From Utricularia gibba (taxonomy: Eukaryota; Streptophyta; Magnoliopsida; Lamiales; Lentibulariaceae): a DNA stretch of 64,000 nt. Shown in pieces: positions 13,829 through 31,700 of the stretch. Within the stretch, counting starts at the first letter, position 1, and each line of letters starts with the position of its first letter. A program made the position numbers and the translations under genes. The notes beneath the pieces are model-generated. The model worked only from the letters and a program-made list of their open reading frames with translations, did no database searches and was not told where the DNA came from. The stretch is from NCBI GenBank assembly GCA_002189035.1, contig CM007991.1, positions 2,418,001 to 2,482,000 of the forward strand, written 5' to 3'.

Positions 13829-16441
13829 ATGTATTTGGCGAGGCCCCTCCTGGAGCATCCATTTCTCCGAGTTTCTCTACCTTCGCCTCGCAAATTCGCT
13901 GCCTTTACCCTTCCTTCATCAATCCGATTAAACCGCTACTGCACGACTCCCACTTTTGTTGCCACCGATCCCACTCAACAAGATGCTTCTGTCATTCCAT
14001 TACACCCATGGCCTGAATGGGTTACTTTGGTTGATCGGTTGCGAGCCAATGGCTACGTTACCTCCAACCAAGATGCCGCCGACGAAGCTGCTGCCTACAC
14101 CGACAAGAACTTGCTTAAAGACGCGTCTTTGAGCTTTGCCCGTCATCGTTCTGATATTTTTAGGCACCCCTTTTCGCTTCTTCTAGGTTTCGTATCAAGA
14201 AATGTTGTTTTCCATGCTGAATACTTGTTACTTTATCTTGTAGTTCGCTGTCTAAGGATGACATCAGGAATGTGGTGGACAAGGGTTGCCCTTATATTCA
14301 GCGGAAGGTCGTAAACTCGGCTAAAAGGTTGAGAGCTTATCTGGAAGTTGACGAGGGAGATGTAATGTTGCATTGCAAAATTGTTTTTTATTGTTGCTGT
14401 TTCAGTTATTGATGATGACAGAAAGGTGGGATAGTTCAGGTAGCTTTTTTTAACTGCAGGTTTGCAGCTCCTGCGATCTCCGTGGTTCATGCAACAGAGC
14501 ATACGCAACGGAGGACTCTGATACTCCTCCGCGCACAGTGGATGTTGTTCGTATCCTGTTAGCCTATGCTTTAGATCCCTTGTTGATTTCCACCGGAAAA
14601 TTCTCTCCTGGAAGAGAGCTCATCGAAGAATCTTCGAGGAAATTGCTCTCACAGTTGATTGAGCTTGATGAGACACCCCTTGATCCTGATCTTCCGAAGC
14701 CTGTTACTGTGGTTAAGAAGAAGCCTTCCCGTGATTCAAAACTTATTGTGAGGAATGGAGAATGGGCATGTGCAAAGTAAGGAATAACGAGAACTTTATT
14801 GAAAATTTCAGAGCTGAAAAGCAGAATGTGTAGGATTCATGCATTAGCACAAAACTATTCTCAATATGTAGTGATATTGATTGACGTTTCTCAAATGCCT
14901 CATGGTACTCAGTTGATTGACTCTTCTTGATATGGCTTTCTAGATGCGAAGTGAAAAACACTTCGAAAGGTTTCCAATGCCAAGGTTGCGGATCGAGTGT
15001 TGAGGGGGCAGACCAATGTGGTGGTGAAATGAAAGAAGGGGACTGGATTTGTGCACGGTATCGTCTTCTAAATGACTCATTAGGAATTATTTGAAAAGAT
15101 CTGATTGACATGCATAACTGCATATTTCACTTTTTTTTTTCTTCCTTATATACAGATTCTTTATACTTTATCCCACTCTTAAGACAGGTGCAATTTTATG
15201 AATTTTTCGCGCAATGTTACCTGTTTCAAGTGCAAACTGGAGGGGCCCAAGAGCGCAAGTGCTGATGCAGTTGAAATGAAAGAAGGAGATTGGAACTGTC
15301 CCGAGTAAGTGAGGTGGTTTTCTGCTTCAGGTGTCGTGCAGATTGATAATTTTTATGTTATCCCATTGGTAACACAGGTGCAATTTTATGAACTTTGCAC
15401 GCAATGTTCGATGTTTCAAGTGTAAAAGGGAGGGACCCGAGCGCGTAAGCACTGGTGCCGTTGAAATGAAGAAAGGAGATTGGAACTGTCCCAAGTAAGT
15501 GAAGTGGTGTTTTGTCATTTGTCATGAATCTTGTTCATAGTCATAATCTAGTGCTACTCAAGCTAAACCATATGAATGTACCTGGGACATTTTGATTCAT
15601 TTACTCTGTGGGATCAGTCTTTGCTTCATATGCTTTTTCTTCTTGAGAAGGCGTGGAAGTAGGAAAGATGCATTTCTTTCCTTTGCACTGTGCTTTTGTT
15701 GTGTTATATTGTTCTTCTGTTTGTAAACGGTTATGTAGAAGTTTGCCTGTTGAGAAGAAACTTAGCACACACTTTGACGTAGCTGTGCTGGATTCATGTT
15801 AGATTTCATTCGCTTCTTTTTGCATCATCAGAACCCTGTAATCATGTTGGGTATCTCCGATTTACCTCCTGCATCTTGCAGAAAATCTTTTCTAGTCATC
15901 TTGTGCTTTTCTTCTCGAGGTTTTATAACATTCCCTTTCTGGTTTCCTTTGATGATTCATTACAGATGCACGTTCATGAACTTCGCTTCCAACAAAAGCT
16001 GTTTCCGCTGCCACGAATCTCGCCCAAAGAGGCTACTAAGGCCCGGTGATTGGGAGTGCCCCAGGTGATTCGACTTACATTCACATCTCGTCTGTTTTGG
16101 TTCACATTTGAAAACAATCATTTCATATTTCCTGTGCACAGTTGTGATGCATTGAACTTCGCCTCCAAGAAAAGCTGTTTCCGCTGCCAGGAACCGGCAC
16201 CACACAAGATACTGAAACCTGGTGACTGGGAGTGCCCGAGGTAACCTCACGTCTTTGAATCTCATTGGAATAATTCTTTCATGACACCACTTTTTCTGTG
16301 TCTCCTGTGCACAGATGTGAGTTCGCAAACTTCAGTCGGAATAGTGTTTGCAAAAGATGCAATTTTGATCGCCCCTCAGACTCTGAAGATCCACAAGGTG
16401 GTTGGAGAAGGCCTTCTGCACATGAACAACTTGCCTTGTAG
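13829..16441 (+). CDS. Organelle RanBP2-type zinc-finger protein (OZ/VAR3 family), six fingers
   Basis: Nine exons give about 480 residues: 13829-14163, 14244-14361, 14460-14776, 14944-15057, 15188-15304, 15378-15494, 15966-16064, 16142-16240 and 16315-16441. The start is a Ser/Arg/Pro-rich organelle presequence. The conserved block follows: H-P-W-P-E-W-V, S-L-S-K-D-D-I, N-S-A-K-R-L-R-A. Six W-x-C-x2-C...N-F...C-x2-C fingers then follow, spread over exons 3-9 (the first is degenerate and lacks the N-F). Each finger crosses an intron in phase 2, so most fingers are modular exons. Relatives (VAR3/OZ1, OZ2-4) act in chloroplast or mitochondrial RNA editing and splicing. At1g48570 (OZ3) seems the closest, from memory. 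The first intron needs a GC donor at 14164; all others are GT-AG. Confidence 0.85.
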
Positions 16442-17561
16442 GAGCAATAAACATGTGCGGAGTCTTCTACAGAAGCGGTGATGTTCATTGTGTTTCTGCA
16501 CTTCATGTTCCCGTGATCTGTTCTTTGCTACCTGAACATTGATCCCATGAGACCAGACCCCCCTTCCGTTTGACTCCGGTATTTGATTTACATAAGGCAA
16601 CAGATAAAAATGCTTTCTTAGTCTCTGCAAATGGCCTTAATCTCATTCAATAAGGTGCTGTCATCTGTCTCTTTTACCATGCAGAGGTAAAAATGAAGTC
16701 ACTTCTGTTATTTGCGAACACAGCTGAGTTATGATTTCCATCGATGCGCACGTTATATCCTAAACAAGATATGAACATATGACAAAAATCAGGCATACAT
16801 AAGCATTCAGGAGCAATCCCAATGGATGCACAAGTTGACCTACACTGTAATAGAGAGTCAAGATGACCCATACTGAAGGGAGATATTCTGAAACAGGAAG
16901 GTATTGGAGTGAAAACAGTGGGCTTGTCCATAAATTCAGTGACTCACGTGCATATGATAAACGGGTAAAGAGCAAGACCGATGCTTGACTTCTTGATGGG
17001 GCAGATCGTTGATACTTTTACCAGGAAGCTACAGATGGATGTGGAGAAGAGAAAGAAAAGGGATATCTTTTACTGGGAAATGGGGCAGAGATGAACTGAG
17101 CCTCAGCGTCGATTCTGTTGCTTAGTCTCCATTAAAATAACCTTTGCTGCTCTGGTGTGGCGTGGCCGTGGTAAAACCTCACACCCCACCTGCCATGTTC
17201 CCAGCCCAGACCCAGACCCAGACCCAGTCCCCGACCCAGACCCGGCAGCCATAAAACCTCCTCTGTTTACTTAATTCATCTAACCTACGCTTTCCTTTTC
17301 TTTTTTTTTCTTTACCTGTTCGTTTCGAGCGCAAGAGCTAACCCCCCACTGACAAAATTGCTTGATGCCCATTGCATTAAATGTTTCAATAATGCTTGCT
17401 ACTTGCCCAAAAATTGTTCGTTCGCACAATGCTTTCCTCTAGATTCTTGTGGAGTGAAGAGGCATGCATATACAGAATGCTTACTACTTGCTGCTCTGTT
17501 TTTTGGGTTTGAGCAGGGCATGATTATTCTGTGTCTTTAGTTGGTTTTGTTAGGCTTTTCA
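16442..17561. other. Promoter and leader region of the REF6-like gene
   Basis: This 1.1 kb separates the zinc-finger gene from REF6. It contains a short hexamer repeat (annotated separately), pyrimidine-rich leader-like sequence at 17279-17315, and a 24-codon upstream ORF starting at 17364 that may lie in the leader or in a leader intron. No other gene is seen. Confidence 0.45.
17204..17243 (+). repeat. CCCAGA hexamer tandem repeat
   Basis: About six to seven imperfect copies of CCCAGA lie some 320 bp upstream of the REF6-like start codon. It is a simple repeat with no known function. Confidence 0.7.
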
Positions 17562-22333
<4,772 letters not shown>

Positions 22334-22795
22334 AATCATCATCCAAGACAGGCCACTGACTGACTCCTGCTCTGAGGGTCGGCATTAGATTGCTAAGTTG
22401 ACAGACAAGTAGAGGGTGTAGCTCTAGTGTTTTGATTACAAGATGTGGTTCAGATTTCCCAGTAGTCCATTTGCCAGTTAGCTTCTTCTCAGGGGAACCA
22501 ACAACTATCAAGAGAGTGTCATCTCAACCAACATTCAACTGTTTCATTAGGAAAAATGCATTGATGGGTCATTGCTTTGCATATTCCAGGCCTCATCCAT
22601 CCATCCCACGGCTGGTTCCAGTTTCAACCCAGTCGAGTGTTGAATCGGACGCATTTGAAGTACCTAGACAGACAGGGGTGGAGAGTTGAAATGTGTCAAA
22701 TGCATTGCAATCCAATGTAATGGAGTGGCAAATCCTAAAACCAATCATCACGTTACAGATCAAAGGCAAACGAGAGTGGGCAACTGAGAATCGGA
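22334..22795. other. Convergent spacer between REF6 and CALS10
   Basis: Both flanking genes end here, 462 bp apart, so this is 3' UTR of both. Nothing else is seen. Confidence 0.55.
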
Positions 22796-25700
22796 TCAGA
22801 AAGAGGAAGCTTCGATATTAGCCTTGTTCCCAGCAAGAATGAGGGAGATCTCCAAGCCACGGCTGAAGGCCTGGTTAAAGAGCAGCCGAGACTGGAAGGT
22901 CGACACGAAGGGGAACCAAGACAGCACAGCAATGGGAGCGAATATGAGCATGCCCATCCCAGCATCGTACATCCGGGCAAACTCTTTAACAGAATCCCAA
23001 AGTCCTAAACTTCTGACAACCTTCTTCCACGTTATTGCCAGCTACAGGAGACCAAAAATACCGTTGTGAGATGTGCACAACCAACGACTGGATGGAGCAT
23101 TCTACACAAATTCCACGGATACTTACACAGAGGATCAGCCATCCGGTGGGAATAAATCCAAGTAAGCTTGCAAACAAGTCCGGTACGGATAGTTGTGTGA
23201 ACAAAACAATCAGGCATAGTGCCACTATAAGTCCAACTCCAGTAACTCCTTGCAAAAATCGAAGCAGTAGCTGGATATTTGTTGACTTTTTGGGGCTGTA
23301 GGTGAAGATCTGAAGCAAAAGAAAACCGAATAGTTAATGATATTAAATTGATGTAATTTTAACTTGATGTGAATGAACCTTCGAGATCAGCACTATTCCA
23401 ACGAGGGCAACCCAGGAGAAGCCATACATCTGTTCAAGTAAAAGAATACAAGGAAGTGAGCGCGCATATAAACCAGAAAAGGGAACGAGCAATGATTCAG
23501 AACTAGAATTAATGACATGGCAGGAAAAACTCCTGAATTTTGTTTGTAGAAAACTTCAGCATTAAAACCTGTGTTGTTATAGGGATGGGAATAGGATCAG
23601 GGCAGATCCCATTTAACACTTTTAAAATAATAATAAAAAAAGAACCAGAGAAAACAGCCGTGTACCGCAATCGAGGTGCTACTGCCAGTAAGATGGAGTT
23701 TGTAGACAACTCCATACTGAAACATCAGAAATCTCAAACTCAAAATTGTTTCAAGGATGCGACCTCTTAGAGTCTGAATGTGCGTCTGCAAGATGGAACC
23801 ACGTGAAAGTGAAAAGGAAAGCAATACAAACGCGCTAGAATTTATTATCATTTCTATCATGTGTTCCAAGTTCCTTAGTTGTCAGTTACAATTTGCGCAT
23901 GACAGAGCATTAGAATAACAAACGCAGTAACTTTTCAAAAACCATCCGATTGACTATCTACAGTACAAACCTGTTCTTCATCCCACCATGATTCCCAACT
24001 GTCGTCACCTTTAATACCAACTCCACCCTTATACATGAGCCAGTTGGTCCAGTCATCAAAATCCTCAACCGTCCTGCATAATCTCTGAAACTCTTAGTAC
24101 CATCATGGAAAGAAATAAGATCAGTAGACTGATTAGTACTCAGCTTCAAAACTCGGTATCAGAAATTCAAAACAAAAGAAATCAAGATATTTGAAATGCA
24201 TAAAACATACAAAACCTTACTTTTGCCATTCAAATCCAGAGGGGTTGAATATATACGGAGCAAAAAGCCAAGAGATGACCAGAAACCAACTGCTCAGGGT
24301 CAGTAGAACAAAAGAAAACGCATTTCCAGCTGTGTATCCATATGCAATATAGACAATCAACAGCAACGCAATTTCCAGCCTGCATGGCAAACACAATTCA
24401 TGGGGTAGTAAATAAAGGTATTGCGTGAAAAGCAGATGGATACCATTACATTAAAAAAATAAAACAAATAACACGTGCATTTGTTTCCAGCACACTGGCA
24501 TATCAACAGTAAGAATTGGATTAGTCGCTTACGCCTTCACAAAGTGACTCCTAGAGTACAGACGATAATTCTCAGCGAACTTTATGTGACGAACAACAAA
24601 ACCTCTTCCAGTTGCTCGGTACTGAAAAGGTTATCCCATAAAAATAAAAATCATCATCCTAAAAAGCTGATACGTTTATTTTACATAAAAGAAATGCTCC
24701 TGTGTCACAAATACCTTTGCACCTCCGTGGAGGATTGTACGCCCAAAATAATGCGTTCTTGTTCCCAATGAAAATGTAAAGAACACAGAACATAGCTGAA
24801 GCTGCATGGTGATAAAACTGAAAACAGCCTGCATATACACAAGGCCAAGAATAACTATTGCAGTTTTAGACGGCAAGGGCTCCCAACAAGTAAAGCATTA
24901 TTATAGACCACGATTTGAAGTCCACACTCTCTTGCACTATTAAAGACACAAAGACAAGTACCTGCAGCAAGCCAAGCTCCAGTATGAAACCCACGATCAT
25001 GGGAACTGCAGTAAAAACACCAATTTGGACCAAAAATTGAGCATTCAAAACAGCATCTAGTGCAATATTCCCCAGTAATCTAGCCTCTCGTGAAATTTGC
25101 CTATCAATACCAGAGAGTGCCTGATAAATTGATGACCAAAAAGAAGTCAATTAAATAACGTTCAAAATGAACCATGGGAGTCTACAAATACAGTAAATTT
25201 TCAAAAGCAACCTTGCACCAAAATCATACAGAGTAGGTCCTTGCATTGAAAACGCAGGTGGGTAATGTAAGTTGCTAAATCTAAGAAGCGATGCTATTCA
25301 TTACTTGAATGCAACATTTATTAAGATTCCAGGGAGACATTTCAAATACTCATGATACATAGATTTTTTCAACTAGAGCCAAATACAATTTGAGCTTCAT
25401 CAATTTCACATTCTTGTGATAATGCCCTATGACCAGATATATCCACACTATGGTTGAGCTTTATTCGCTATACTCCTCATATGTGGAAAAGAAAACTAAA
25501 AAAAAGATGAATTCTTGATTGCGTATTGCATGAGGACAACAATCCAAATTAAGAAATAAAAAGAGCAGGAATAAAAAGATGTTACCAAATATGCTCTTCC
25601 ATACAGAAAAATATAAATGGTTAGAACAGTCATCTGCATAAAAAGAAGAAAATCCACATTTTATTTAAGGAGATACTGCCCATAATCCATTTAAAGAGAG

Positions 25701-28700
25701 ATGCGAGAGATGTTACTACCATAGTGCACACATAATAACCAACAGTAGTGAAAAAAAAGGACAGCATCCTGAAGAAATCAAAAAGCTGCCCAAGCCTGTA
25801 AACATCCCTACTCAACACTTGCTCTCCATTTCCACCAGCAACTTTTCCTTCAAACAATGCGATTTGGTTCAACCCAACATCTCTACCCTTTCCAACCTAG
25901 TCATGAGAAATTAAATTAAAATGACTTTACAAAATATATACTTCCCACACTCACTCAATTCCATTCTTAAAAAACCTGAATATATTCGTGGTGTGTAATA
26001 TTACCCAGCCTCAAAGTAGAATTAAAACCTGCACACACAAAAATATCCCTGATATATGGAACATGGCGAAGACTATGTCAAAACTGGCCTGTTGAAACAT
26101 ATCACATGGAACACAGGCAGTCATATTCAATACAATATAACTAGGATTTTTTTTTTTTTTTTTGAATCACACACGAAGAAAATCCTCACTGTTCACCTGC
26201 AAAAATATCTTCACTGATATTTATTACACGTGAAGCTTTGCTAACACCACCACGAGTAATATGGAAAATCCGATCAAAAACATCTGGATGGCCATAGTGC
26301 ATGCGGACCCTGTTGTTTGGTAATATCAAATCATATCAAAACCAAATGATATCACCAAAAGAGAACAAATAAAAAAAAACATCATTCAATGACCATGTTT
26401 TTGGAGACCACATTTTATACTAACTAGTGAAATGATACCACAGCACACTGAAAGTTCTTTAACCAGAAATTTAACGCTGGAAATACAAAAATTCGAATCA
26501 TATGTGCCTCAGGAAAAAAACAAGGACATATAAATACATACTTCAGAGGTTTTGCCAAAATGCGTTGGCCTAATGTCACAAAACTTGTTTCTTGGTTGGA
26601 CATGAACCACGCCAAAGAGGAGACACTGCATCAATTAAGCACTAATTTATGGTTTAAAATTTCTGCAGTACGCAGGAGGCATGGGGCAGAGCAGAGAGAA
26701 CCCACCTTCCCGTGAAGACATTTTCTCTTACACCAAGAATTGTGGGAGGTCGTAGACCATGATTTCCATGGAATTCTTCGAGAAGATTCCTCATCTTCAT
26801 AGCCTCCTCAAGGTAATTGTCCTAGAATTTGAAAGATATTAATAATAACTAAACAGACAAAGAAAAGCAATCTAGTCAATCGAATGATCAGTAATAACTG
26901 ATTGGCATATCTTGCATACTAAACAGAGGACGGCTGTCAAAAAGTAAGAACTAATTTTTCACCTCTAAAGATGTTACTGAAACTCTAGCAGGTATATTTT
27001 CCCCTTCCTAGATGGTTTAGTTTCAATTCATAATCTCAGTTCTAAAAATAGTTGTTACAGGATCTGTAGATCAAGCCAACAACGGAGTAAAATCAACTTT
27101 CAGCTATTGACATTTTTTTAATATCTTTATCACCATCAAAGAATACTCGAACTTCCATATTCTAATCTTCCAAACAGCAGCATAAAAGAACGAAAGCTTG
27201 GATAAAAAAGTTTTTTCCTGCCAAATGCATATGGACTTCAGGGTCATGCACAGACACAGGAGATCCTGAACCCTGCGTAATGCACTTATAGGTTACAATG
27301 AACAACCATTTTAAACAAGGTCCAATTCTTCTTAATCGTGTATCTTCTACTGAGTCTGTTTGTGAGAACTAATCTTTCTATTCAGCCACCTCTCTGTTTA
27401 TTCTTTGAATGAACAAGCAACAATATCTGTACAGATATCCATAACCTTTCATTTTTATTTCAGTTAAAACATACCTGATTCATGTCAATTGTCTGAATAG
27501 CATCTCCACGGGTAAAAATTATAGCATGGTTTTGGTTTTCAGGCTTTCCTTCCCCAAGTTTTGGATCCCCAGGAAGTTTAATAGAAAACACTTCCTACAC
27601 ATAAAACAGGGTTTACTGAAATATTAAAACGTACTAAAATTACTTAATGATGAATCTAGACCCACAGCAAGGAAAACATTTTGGCGGCCTGTTTAAATAG
27701 ATTTAAAATGAAGAATCAAATGAAATAACTAAGTTTCAATTTTTTAATTGCAGCACGTGATCTTACTTACATATGGAAAGACACTAAAAAATCACTTTCG
27801 TCGCTTGGGGATCTAGAAACCATCTCAGTGAATGGGGAGTAATGAATTCTCGGAACAGCACAAAACTGGGCTTTCAGCAGGTTTTTTTTTAGCTTTAAAT
27901 AAAATGCTTCTTTCACTTTTTTTTGTACAAAGAAAATTATTTTAAATCGGTTGCTAAACTGATGCAATCTCAATCCCCTAGAAGAGGCAAGCAGAAACAA
28001 GAGAAACTGCTAAAGAATCAATTTAGCCACAAGGAGTTTTAAACATGCCCATGTCACCAGAAAAAATAAAAATAGCAAAAAGATTCTCTACACAGTTATA
28101 ATTGATAAATTTAAAACAATAACTCAAGCTGCAAACGTAACCTTTCGAAAAGAAAAATTATGCAAGCACAGCCTCACCTGATCTTTTCCCTGCCCATCAG
28201 CCTTAACAAGCTTAGAATAAAATTCTGTCATTATAGTTCCATCATCTGTAGTAGTCTCTTCCACATGTATGTAAGCAACACGGAGTGCCTCATTCCTGTA
28301 CTCAAAAAGATACAAAAAAGACCACAGAAGTCAAACAGGCCCGCACCCATATGATGAAGCAACTTATGCATATAAAAGATACAACAATTGAAGACGTGCT
28401 TCAAAAAACATTTCGGCTTTAGAGAGAAAACAAGCATGCCCAGGCATATCAAGCTCAGGTCCTATGATAAGCATGCATCTACTTTGATGGAAGTCATTTA
28501 GAGGATGCAGAAACCCACAGAAGGAACAAATTTTTTGTTCCATTCAATGAAAACTGCATATCGGTTTTTTTCTTTCATATGACCCATTTCATCTCACACA
28601 ACTAAGACTGGCTTGAATGGAAGCCTACTAAACCTTCGAAAGTTACAAAAAAATATCAAATGTGGGAAAGTTCAGTACTCAAACAATATAATTGCTATGA

Positions 28701-31700
28701 AAAATCAATGCCAAATGAGTGATAGCATGAAACATAAAAACGTGTTCATAGCCACATAGACAAAAAGGTGAAAGCACCACACCGTTGAAGCAGCAAAGCA
28801 ATATCACCAGCTTCTGGAGCCTTGCGCTGTTTTTGCTGCCCATATATTTGGCATGAGACAAGATATGTGAACTTTAAGTCAGCTTGAGCACGTGCTTGGC
28901 GTGATATCTCAAATCCTTCAGTTGTCAAATCATTTGAGAAGGCATCATCCTCTGCAAGGTTTCAAAGATAAAAGCAATAATAATTACTGCTGTTGGTCCT
29001 TCAGTGAGTTCGACTTCATTACAATTAATTCAACTTGACAGAACATAGACAAATCAAATATTCAGATAACCTTCAACAAATCGTCTTTCCAGGTGACTTT
29101 GCAGCATCAATGCCCTCCTATAATACATCATACCGCGAACTGCATATATGTCACAATACAGGTAGATTTGTCATGATGAAGTGGTTACATATCAGAAACT
29201 CCAACTTATAATTGCCACAGATTAAAAACTTACAAAATTACCTGTTCTAGCAAGTGTCTGACCCCTGTATGATGCCCAGAATCGAAGTTCTAGTGCACTA
29301 TCAGAACTTTCTTGTAGTTCAGCATCACCACTATCAACACGGCCAATGCGTTCTAGAAAGTTTTCCCACTCATCTATAAAAATGAATCTACCCATTAAAA
29401 ACACTGGACTATCGTCCATATGCCCAAGCCATTGCAACAAATCGAAAATAAAAAATCAGCCATTGACGAAAAATTAAATTTAAAATAAAAGACTACGGCA
29501 GGTGCTAAGGAACATCCAGACAAAGAAAAGAACCTGGAAATATTTTTTGGAGATAGAAAATGGTGGAAATTCCATCCTCATTTTCATCACGCAGTTCACG
29601 GTTGCTGTAAAGGACTGCCTCGCTATAATATGGTGTGAAGACACTGTCCAGGAGACATCAACCGTATAAAAAATCCACATTTTAATCTAAAACTAATTAC
29701 AAAACATACAGATAAAATTACGCAATACCAGAACGGCAACATTTCAGAAACAGGCTTTGCAGATGGCATGTCCATAAACAATGAATTAGTAAAAAATTGC
29801 AGCCTTCTCTGGGCTTCAAGATTCTTGGGTATGTTAGCAGCACTATCCTTCACAGTAAGAAGTAGGTGAACTCTTTTAATCTGCTCCTTCTGTTATGGAA
29901 GAAAAAACTCAATGAACCCAAAAACACATAGGCTTTGAAAAAATAATAATAATAACAATAGATTTATATAAAGTCAAGAAAATCACAATATACGGATCCT
30001 TTGGCCACTCAATGTATGAAAATAAGCGCCCCTCATTTCTCGCCCGCAACAAAATATTCCATGTATCGAGTTGTTCCCTGAGAAACAAAATCATCAAGCT
30101 TTAATACCATGTCCAAACCAATTTCTTAATTTTTTGAATAAATTTTACCTCAAATCAGATGAAAGTAATTCATGAGTGACAACATCATAAAAATCATAGA
30201 CGGCTTTAGCTGCTCCTTTTGCAAGGTCAGGCGTGGCATCACGGATCTAAACCATATAAAAGCTAAGCTAGAAACTCAAAAGGTATAAATTGCCACAAAA
30301 GGCTAAGTTTGAAACTCAGTTCAGCCATAAAATAATAATAATAATAATAATAATAAACCTGATAGTATAAACTGCCCTATGATTCTGAACATGAATGCTA
30401 AGTTTGAAACTCAACAAATATAAAGCAAAAGGCTAATATCTATGCAAATTTTGTAAATGCCACAGAACAATGTTAAAATGTCAAATATTAGATAAGTGCT
30501 AAAGATGAAATCCCAAATTGCAACAAACTAAGCTGCAACATGAACTTCTTTCGCTTCTTCCTCCAAAGAAAAGCAACTGTATTTGGCCATTGAGACCATA
30601 CACAACTCTTTACTAATTCAAATCCTATTTCATTAGTGAAAAAAAGCAGCATCACCTTGACAATTTATTGTGCAACATCACATTTCCAAGTTAAAAAATA
30701 AAAATCATACGCACAGAGGAAGAATCACTAATAAAATGACCGTGTTTCATAATCTACTGAATCTAATATTATGTCACAACTCTGCACGAAACAAAGAGAA
30801 TATACCAGGAGGCCTGTTAAAGCAGTAAATCTAGACAGCACCACAGAAAGCTTTTGAAGAGACAATGTAATGACAAGTGACCCTTCTGATATGCTGCTGT
30901 TGATCTCAGAAAACACCCTTTCAACCCTGCCATTCGTGTGACCCACAAAAGTCAACTCCAACAATAGTAAAACAATGAATCACATTCCTATTATCAGAAA
31001 CTAAAAAAACTTTACCAACGCCGTCCTTCCCCATCAACAAGGGCATGCAAAATTTTCTCAACACTTGTATAACACTCTTGCACAGCATATGCCATGTATT
31101 CATCCTTGCATATGCGGTTCCAAAGATCAGCCTGTGTGTCTTTGCAATCCAAAGCTAAATCAACGGCCAACAAAATCTGAAAGGGATAGAAGAAATTGGG
31201 TAGAAGGAACATGGATATTACCAAATCAAAAAAAAAAAAAAAATCAACTCCAAAAGGAAAAAAACCAGTACCTTACTGCTTAGAAGAAAAAGTGGCCATT
31301 GGACTAAATTCAAGCTTCCAGTGTTGCTTGGCATAGAAAGTAAGTCCATTTCCCTGAGTTGTTTGTACAAGACAAACATTTGAGAATCAGAACAAAGAAG
31401 TCTCATAACAGAAAGTGCATACACAATCTATGTACAAGCGTGCAAATAAAATAACCTGTTACTAATATAATCCTCCTCCCGCAAACTTTTGATAATTTCA
31501 TTCCAAAACGGAGAAAAAATGGCTGCATAAGTCTTGTTATTTTCTTGAGACAACTGTAATAAATGAAAAAAGTCAAGAAGGAAGCTGATTAAAGAAGCAA
31601 GCACATGATAAAGCAAACAAAAATGCCAATTGCATAATTTCTATTCCCTTTCACACACCTGTGATGACTGGGTATCAAAAGGCATCCTGAAACGTAAATT

